Shown: piece by piece, positions 5,268-9,765 of the stretch | How positions within the stretch are numbered: position 1 is the first letter of the stretch | How the letters are laid out: every line of letters begins with the position of its first letter | Origin: Bdellovibrionales bacterium | GTDB taxonomy: Bacteria > Bdellovibrionota > Bdellovibrionia > Bdellovibrionales > UBA1609 | Assembly: GCA_027451425.1 (NCBI GenBank) | Contig: DAIDJH010000040.1 | Coordinates: 1-9,765 of the forward strand | Length of the DNA stretch: 9,765 nt | Reading direction: 5' to 3' | Notes under the pieces: model-generated | Told to the model about the DNA's origin: nothing | What the model saw: only the letters and a program-made list of their open reading frames with translations | Databases searched by the model: none | Made by a program: the position numbers and the translations under genes

Positions 5268-5344
5268 TGGTCGGACCGGCGGGATTTGAACCCACGACCT
5301 CTTGCACCCCAAGCAAGCGCTCTACCGGGCTGAGCCACGGTCCG
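5268..5344 (-). tRNA. tRNA-Pro, anticodon GGG
   Basis: On the minus strand the cloverleaf is complete at 77 nt: acceptor CGGACCG/CGGTCCG, D stem GCTC/GAGC, anticodon stem CTTGC/GCAAG with loop TTGGGGT (anticodon GGG, decoding CCC/CCU), five-base variable loop, T stem GTGGG/CCCGC with TTCAAAT, discriminator A and encoded CCA (5270-5268). It starts 42 nt after the merR stop codon in the same direction, so it may be processed from the pheST-ihfA-merR transcript or use its own promoter in that gap. The gap contains a small perfect hairpin (GCGTG-TAT-CACGC) without a T-tail immediately adjacent. Confidence 0.96.
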
Positions 5345-5386
5345 AAAATTTAGCGCGTGATACACGCATGTAGTACGAAAGGCCTT

Positions 5387-5905
5387 TTAGCACAATTGTT
5401 TCAAGGTTGAAACGTGCAAAATGATATCTTCGAACTGACGACGTAAGTCGCGCAGTTGTTCAGCAGTACCCTTATTCTCGACGGATTTTGAAACCGCGCT
5501 CGCCACCTCAATGGCCTCATCTTCAATTACTTCGCCAACCCCTCGCATATTTTTTAAATCGCGCTTTAACCTGGTCAACGCGACACGCGCACCCTCGATT
5601 GAAAATCGGTCGCGGTACAACAGTTTTTTAATCATAAGCACGATCTCAACATCGCGCTTCAAATAAACACGCTGATTTTTACTCGATTTTTGCGGAGCAA
5701 GTTGATCAAACTCCGTTTCCCAATAGCGGAGAACGTAGGTTTTCACGCCCGCAATGTCGGCAACCTCACCAATTTTAAACGCCAGCTTATCGGGAATTGC
5801 GGCAATATCTTTTTGCAATTGTTGGTCGAATAACGTCGCCGAAAAATCGCGCAGCGAAGGCGCGAATCGCTTTTCATTAAAGACTTCATATATAGATTCA
5901 CTCAT
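5387..5905 (-). CDS. MerR-family transcriptional regulator
   Basis: In this 172-aa protein the MerR DNA-binding domain runs from about residue 42 to 115. The helix-turn-helix FKIGEVADIAGVKTYVLRYWE (43-63) is followed by the wing NQRVYLKRDVE and a helical segment (IKKLLYRDRFSIEGARVALTRLKRD). The FKIGEVA / LRYWE / R-x-Y pattern is diagnostic. The C-terminal third is an acidic helix and a probable dimerisation coiled coil (AEQLRDLRRQFEDIILHVSTLKQL). No cysteine cluster for metal binding is present, the only Cys being the last residue, so it is not a typical metal sensor. The 40-residue N-terminal extension before the HTH is longer than usual. The start is supported by GAGG 7 nt upstream. It begins 15 bp after ihfA, a pairing known from delta-proteobacteria and relatives; the regulated genes are unknown. 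Confidence 0.9.
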   Translation of the reverse strand: MSESIYEVFNEKRFAPSLRDFSATLFDQQLQKDIAAIPDKLAFKIGEVADIAGVKTYVLRYWETEFDQLAPQKSSKNQRVYLKRDVEIVLMIKKLLYRDRFSIEGARVALTRLKRDLKNMRGVGEVIEDEAIEVASAVSKSVENKGTAEQLRDLRRQFEDIILHVSTLKQLC

Positions 5906-5920
5906 CGCCGCACCTCAAAT

Positions 5921-6268
5921 TCAGTCGTCGTCATCTTCTTTGATTTGCGAAATGTCTTCGCCATTCAAAATGCCTTTCAGCACCTGACTTGGTCGAAACG
6001 TCAAAACTCGGCGCGCTGAAATTTGAATTTGCTCGCCAGTTTGAGGATTGCGCCCCACACGCTCACCTTTGGCTCTCACCATGAAATTTCCAAAACCGGA
6101 AATCTTGACCTTCTCACCAGCGATCAACTTACTTTTGAGTTGATTAAAAACCAGCTCCACAAGATCCGATGCCTCTTTTTTTGAAAATCCGATTTTTTGA
6201 TAAACTTTTTCAACAAGATCGGCTTTAGTCACAGTCGATTTTTCGCTTGCCGGTTTACCATTGGCCAT
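5921..6268 (-). CDS. ihfA: Integration host factor alpha subunit (HU/IHF family)
   Basis: IHF is a heterodimeric DNA-bending protein acting in replication, recombination and transcription; the alpha assignment rests on the pheT-ihfA neighbourhood known in enterobacteria. The 115-aa protein carries the whole family core: TKADLVEKVYQKIGFSKKEA (helix 1 to 2), KISGFGNFMVR, GRNPQTGE with the intercalating proline of the beta-arm, and ISARRVLTFRPSQVLK. A 13-residue polar N-terminal leader and an acidic tail (EDISQIKEDDDD) make it longer than the usual 95-100 aa. The start was set at the ATG at 6268 because GGGGG (6278-6274) lies 5 nt upstream; the longer frame starting at 6352 would overlap pheT and add residues foreign to the family. 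It follows pheT by 34 bp and precedes the merR gene by 15 bp. Confidence 0.93.
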   Translation of the reverse strand: MANGKPASEKSTVTKADLVEKVYQKIGFSKKEASDLVELVFNQLKSKLIAGEKVKISGFGNFMVRAKGERVGRNPQTGEQIQISARRVLTFRPSQVLKGILNGEDISQIKEDDDD

Positions 6269-6273
6269 AAAAT

Positions 6274-6278
6274 CCCCC
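6274..6278 (-). promoter_or_regulatory. Ribosome-binding site that sets the ihfA start
   Basis: On the minus strand GGGGG is followed by ATTTT and then the ATG at 6268. It decides the start over an upstream in-frame codon at 6352 that would produce an 28-residue extension with no family similarity. Confidence 0.6.
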
Positions 6279-6296
6279 GCTGTTGTACCTACAAAA

Positions 6297-6325
6297 AGGC
6301 TATCAAGTCCGGACTTTGGCGTCAA
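6297..6325 (-). promoter_or_regulatory. Candidate internal promoter for ihfA-merR with palindromic spacer
   Basis: TTGACG (6325-6320) resembles a -35, and TAGCCT (6302-6297) 17 bp later is a poor -10. The spacer contains a perfect 12-bp palindrome, AAGTCCGGACTT (6305-6316). The element overlaps the last codons and stop of pheT and would give an ihfA leader of about 20 nt. A dyad between -35 and -10 is the classic position for MerR-type activators, but the weak -10 and the coding overlap keep confidence low. Confidence 0.28.
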
Positions 6326-8777
6326 ATTTTTGGCCAAGCCGGTGCAAAACATTTTGCGTGAGCACTTTTAGGCTATCTTCCGACAACGTGGCGTTGAAAT
6401 CCTGAAGCGTCAGACGAATTGAGACTGATTGGCAGCCTTCAGGCACTCCCGCCCCGCGAAAAACATCAAACACAACAACAGCCTGCAGAAGCTCACCTGC
6501 CGCTTTCTCCGTCTCTCGAACCAGTTCACCCGCCGTTACGGAATCACGAACCACCAACGAAAAATCGCGTTCAACTGAAGGGAACTTCGAGATCGGCTTG
6601 ATTTTGCTGGTGCGCGGTTGGCCACGCATTAGCGCCGTGAGGTCGATTTCGGCAATAGCCACATCTGAGCGTATTTTGTGACGCTCCCGCACAAGCGGAT
6701 GAAGACTACCAAAAAAACCAATAACTCGACCTTCGTAAAAAAGCGTTGCGGATTGACCTGGATGCAAAAATGATGGCGAATCCATTTTTCGGATTTCTAT
6801 GCGCCCGTTAAGATGCTCCACCAGCGTCGTGATGGCTGATTTCAAATCAAACACGACGGGGTGGTCTGGTTTTTGCCACAACCCCTGTTCGTGCCCCCAG
6901 ACCATAAATGCCAACCGATGCGGTTCACGATATGGCGCATCTGGACTATCCGCTTTCACAAAAACCCGGCCAATCTCGAATAGTCGACCGTAATGCACAC
7001 CGCGATGTTCATTGTGGAGTAAATTGCCGACCAACCCAGGCACGAGACTCAATCTCATGGTGCCCGTTTCTTCGCTGAGCGGATTGCGAACCGCGACGGG
7101 CGCACCGCCGAGCTCCAATCCCGATTTTGCGAATGCGGCTTGATCAATGAATTCAGTTTGCCATTTTGAATTTAAGAATGCGTAATTGCGCGCTTCAAAG
7201 AAACCTTCGCGAACCAATTGCTCGCGCAAAACTTCTTCATGAACATAACTCTCGGCGTGATCGCTCGGCCGCTCCCGCAAGATCGGAAACGTCTCTGGGA
7301 TTTTATCGTAGCCGTTCAATCGCCCGTACTCTTCAACAAGATCCATTTCGATTTCGAGATCTACACGAAAAGAAGGAGGTTCAACAGTCACCTGATCTTG
7401 CCCAGCCCCTTTCGCCGTTTCTTTTACATGACATTGCAGGCGTTTGAGCACACCCAAAAAATCCGCCATATCGACGGGGTAACCTAGTCGATCCGACAAG
7501 GTTTGCCGGCGCACCCAAATTTGCGGGCGCTTTGCCGGGTTGGGATAAACATCGACGAAATCAGTAGCCGGCTCACCACCTGCGACTTCGCTTAAAAGTT
7601 GGCAGGCGCGATTCATGGCTTCAAGAGTCGCATCGACATCTACCCCTCGCGAAAAGCGGTAAGACGAATCGGTTTCAATCGCATGCCGTCGAGAAGTTCG
7701 CCGCACACCTTTTTGAGAAAAACTCGCGGACTCTAAAAAAATATCTTGGGTCGTCTCGCTCACGCCGGAATTTAGTCCACCAATCACTCCCGCCAATGCG
7801 ACAGCACGTTCGGAATCGCGGATGGTCAACTCTTCACCCGACAACGTGAGCTCCGTGCCATCGAATGTTTTGAATTTTTCGTTGGCCGTGGCGCGCACGA
7901 CGGTGATTTTTGGCGCCGCATTTTTATCACCGCGCATCTGGTCGCCGCGTAAACGTGCAAGATCGAACGCGTGAAGCGGTTGACCCAACTCCAGCATCAC
8001 ATAATTGGTCACATCGACCGCGTTGTTGACGGAATTTACCCCTAAAGATTCAAGGCGCTGCCTAAGCCACGCCGGGCTCGGACCGATTTTGACGCCGAAA
8101 ACCGATCGGCCGCAATAACGTTGGCAAAGATCCGTATCAAGGACTTCGACACTAACCAAATTGCGTTTTGATGACATTTTTTTAGGGGTGCGGACCGAGA
8201 ATGGTTTAAGCGGACGATTCAAAAGACATGAAATTTCACGCGCGAGCCCCAGATGACTCAAACAATCGGCACGATTGGGGGTGATCGAAATATCAAAGAG
8301 CACATCATCAAGGCCCCAATAATTAGCAAAGGATTCGCCCACCGGCGCGTCGGCGGGCAGAAGCAGAATCCCTTCACTTTCATCCTTGAACCCCAATTCC
8401 GATTCCGAACACAACATTCCCTGACTTTCAACGTCGCGAATTTTTGAAATTTTGATCGCAAAATCTCCGGGCAAAACAGCACCAGGAGTGGCCACCACCA
8501 CCTTATCGCCTTGCCTATGATTTTTTGCTCCACAAATTATTTGCCGGTGGATTTTCTCGCCGGTGTCGACTTGGCAAAGCGTGAGTTTGTCGGCGTTGGG
8601 GTGCCGGCCGAGCTCCACAATACGCCCGACGACAACGTGGTGAAACGTTTCGCCGGGGTTTTCGATTTGTTCAACTTCTAACCCAGCGGTTACAAGCACG
8701 TCGGCAAGTTCGCGAGGTTTCGTTAAAAAATCGGCGATGTCGACGAATTCATTGACCCAGTTCAGAGAAATTTTCAT
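6303..8777 (-). CDS. pheT: Phenylalanyl-tRNA synthetase beta subunit
   Basis: PheT and PheS form the alpha2-beta2 enzyme that charges tRNA-Phe in the cytoplasm; PheT binds tRNA and edits mischarged Tyr-tRNA. The 824-aa protein shows the expected domain order: [13 protein letters not shown] at the N-terminus; the OB-fold tRNA-binding domain (about 42-155, [18 protein letters not shown]...[10 protein letters not shown]); the B3/B4 editing domain (about 215-400, [22 protein letters not shown], then [13 protein letters not shown]); B5 (about 430-510, ending [22 protein letters not shown]); the catalytic-like core ([38 protein letters not shown]); and the C-terminal anticodon-binding FDX-ACB domain (730-824, [14 protein letters not shown]). 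The length is normal. The start overlaps the pheS stop by 4 bp (ATGA) with GGGG 8 nt upstream; a longer in-frame extension to 8891 lies inside pheS and is not family sequence. Confidence 0.97.
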   Translation of the reverse strand: MKISLNWVNEFVDIADFLTKPRELADVLVTAGLEVEQIENPGETFHHVVVGRIVELGRHPNADKLTLCQVDTGEKIHRQIICGAKNHRQGDKVVVATPGAVLPGDFAIKISKIRDVESQGMLCSESELGFKDESEGILLLPADAPVGESFANYWGLDDVLFDISITPNRADCLSHLGLAREISCLLNRPLKPFSVRTPKKMSSKRNLVSVEVLDTDLCQRYCGRSVFGVKIGPSPAWLRQRLESLGVNSVNNAVDVTNYVMLELGQPLHAFDLARLRGDQMRGDKNAAPKITVVRATANEKFKTFDGTELTLSGEELTIRDSERAVALAGVIGGLNSGVSETTQDIFLESASFSQKGVRRTSRRHAIETDSSYRFSRGVDVDATLEAMNRACQLLSEVAGGEPATDFVDVYPNPAKRPQIWVRRQTLSDRLGYPVDMADFLGVLKRLQCHVKETAKGAGQDQVTVEPPSFRVDLEIEMDLVEEYGRLNGYDKIPETFPILRERPSDHAESYVHEEVLREQLVREGFFEARNYAFLNSKWQTEFIDQAAFAKSGLELGGAPVAVRNPLSEETGTMRLSLVPGLVGNLLHNEHRGVHYGRLFEIGRVFVKADSPDAPYREPHRLAFMVWGHEQGLWQKPDHPVVFDLKSAITTLVEHLNGRIEIRKMDSPSFLHPGQSATLFYEGRVIGFFGSLHPLVRERHKIRSDVAIAEIDLTALMRGQPRTSKIKPISKFPSVERDFSLVVRDSVTAGELVRETEKAAGELLQAVVVFDVFRGAGVPEGCQSVSIRLTLQDFNATLSEDSLKVLTQNVLHRLGQKFDAKVRT

Positions 8778-9765
8778 TGGAATTGCCCCAAAAACCGCAA
8801 ATCGTTTTCGCTGAAGAGCCGAATATCCTCGATCGCATACTTGATGATCGCCATACGTTCGACGCCAAAACCGAATGCGAAACCTTGCCACTCCTCAGGA
8901 TTTAAACCGCATGCCTGCAAAACTTTTGGATTGACAAGACCCGATCCGCCAATCTCAATCCAACCCGACTGCTTGCACATGCGACATCCGGAACCGCCAG
9001 GCGTGAGGGAACCTTTGCCGCGACAAATAGGGCACGAACAATCGACTTCGGCGGATGGTTCAGTGAACGGAAAAAAACTGGGGCGAAATCGCTTTTTAAG
9101 TCCAGGCCCAAAAAACTCATCGACAAAGTACGAAATCGTACCGCGCAGATCAGCCATTGAAACTTTGCGGTCGACCAACAGTCCTTCAATTTGATGAAAA
9201 TTGGGGGCATGCGAAGCATCGCTGTCGCAACGAAAAACAGAACCGGGCGCAAGCACGCGAAGCGGCGGTTTTTCGCTTTCCATAGTTCGCACTTGCACCG
9301 GACTTGTGTGCGTGCGCAGCACGTGACGATCGTCAATATAAAAAGTGTCTTGCAAATCGCGAGACGGATGGTCTTCAGGAATATTCAATGCGGTGAAATT
9401 GTTACGATCGCTCTCGATGAGCGGCCCCTGCCGCACGCTGTAGCCGATGCGCCCAAGAATCTCGACAATCTGCCCGATGACCAAAGAAATGGGGTGCGCA
9501 GCTCCGCTCGGGATTTGCGGCCCAGGTAGCGTGAGGTCGACCTTCTCGCGCGCGATCGCGGCGTTTACCTCTTGCGCTTTGAGTTCATTTTCGCGTCTGG
9601 AGTAGACATCTTCAAGTCGCGTTTTGATCTCGTTGAACAGTTGCCCCATCGCTGGACGATCGGCGGCATTCAGTTTACCCAACTCACGCATCAGCATCGA
9701 GAGAGCGCCCTGCTTGCCGAGAAATTTCACTTTCAGATCGTACAGCTCACGGCTGCTTTTGCTCG
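8774..9765 (-). CDS. pheS: Phenylalanyl-tRNA synthetase alpha subunit, 5' end cut by window edge
   Basis: This is the catalytic subunit, a class II synthetase activating phenylalanine with ATP. About 329 residues are visible. The frame runs off the right edge without a convincing start: residues preceding KFLGKQG (SRELYDLKV) match the family, so the GTG at 9730 is internal and roughly 10-20 residues are missing. Visible parts are the N-terminal coiled-coil arm (KFLGKQG to [17 protein letters not shown]), motif 1 ([19 protein letters not shown]), the TSPVQVRTM block, motif 2 ([18 protein letters not shown]), the substrate-pocket strand [16 protein letters not shown], and motif 3 ([20 protein letters not shown]). 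A five-cysteine segment (CSCPIC...CRMC) follows the FTEPS strand; it extends the CxxC...CxxC pattern known from other PheS proteins. The stop overlaps the pheT start. Confidence 0.96.
   Translation of the reverse strand, partial: SKSSRELYDLKVKFLGKQGALSMLMRELGKLNAADRPAMGQLFNEIKTRLEDVYSRRENELKAQEVNAAIAREKVDLTLPGPQIPSGAAHPISLVIGQIVEILGRIGYSVRQGPLIESDRNNFTALNIPEDHPSRDLQDTFYIDDRHVLRTHTSPVQVRTMESEKPPLRVLAPGSVFRCDSDASHAPNFHQIEGLLVDRKVSMADLRGTISYFVDEFFGPGLKKRFRPSFFPFTEPSAEVDCSCPICRGKGSLTPGGSGCRMCKQSGWIEIGGSGLVNPKVLQACGLNPEEWQGFAFGFGVERMAIIKYAIEDIRLFSENDLRFLGQFQ

Noticed and set aside
5111..5353. An 80-codon rightward ORF ending with GFEPTTSCTPSKRSTGLSHGPK.
   Set aside because: It is the well-known artefact of reading a tRNA gene antisense; the tRNA-Pro explains it fully.
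6305..6352. Upstream in-frame extension of ihfA reaching back into pheT.
   Set aside because: The extra residues are not HU/IHF sequence and the GGGGG site places the start at 6268.

Overview
The window looks like chromosomal DNA of a Bdellovibrionota-type bacterium (Bdellovibrio and relatives). The clues are two lipoproteins whose lipidated cysteine follows an asparagine (VNC and FQNC, each continuing SGS), a style I associate with that group, and a pheS-pheT-ihfA-merR gene order ending in a tRNA. The taxonomic call is inference. GC content appears to be slightly under 50%.

Layout, left to right. (1) A complete tRNA-Gln(TTG) on the + strand at 1-76. (2) Two type II toxin-antitoxin modules in tandem on the - strand: a HigB/HigA-like pair (876-248) and a BrnT/BrnA pair (1674-1107). 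Each has the toxin first, overlaps its antitoxin, and is preceded by a palindrome lying on the predicted -10 region. (3) An envelope/secretion region: a 423-aa lipoprotein on the - strand (3209-1938), a 341-bp divergent intergenic region with an inverted repeat and an orphan-looking terminator, then three small exported proteins on the + strand (72-aa lipoprotein, 130-aa secreted protein, 198-aa secreted protein with eight mature cysteines). The 198-aa frame stays open for 50 codons after its TGA. (4) A gap of about 290 bp without a recognisable gene. (5) On the - strand, reading from the right edge: pheS (5' end cut by the window), pheT, ihfA, a MerR-family regulator gene and tRNA-Pro(GGG), closely spaced and probably co-transcribed.

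How the parts work together. PheS and PheT form the alpha2-beta2 phenylalanyl-tRNA synthetase. IhfA is a DNA-bending architectural protein, and the merR gene downstream of it encodes a one-component regulator with no obvious metal site. The two toxin-antitoxin modules are accessory and probably autoregulate through their palindromes. The lipoprotein/secreted-protein cluster has no function I can assign. Its genes are all exported, divergently arranged and share short G-run ribosome-binding sites, so it may encode a cell-surface or periplasmic assembly. It is the least explained part of the window.
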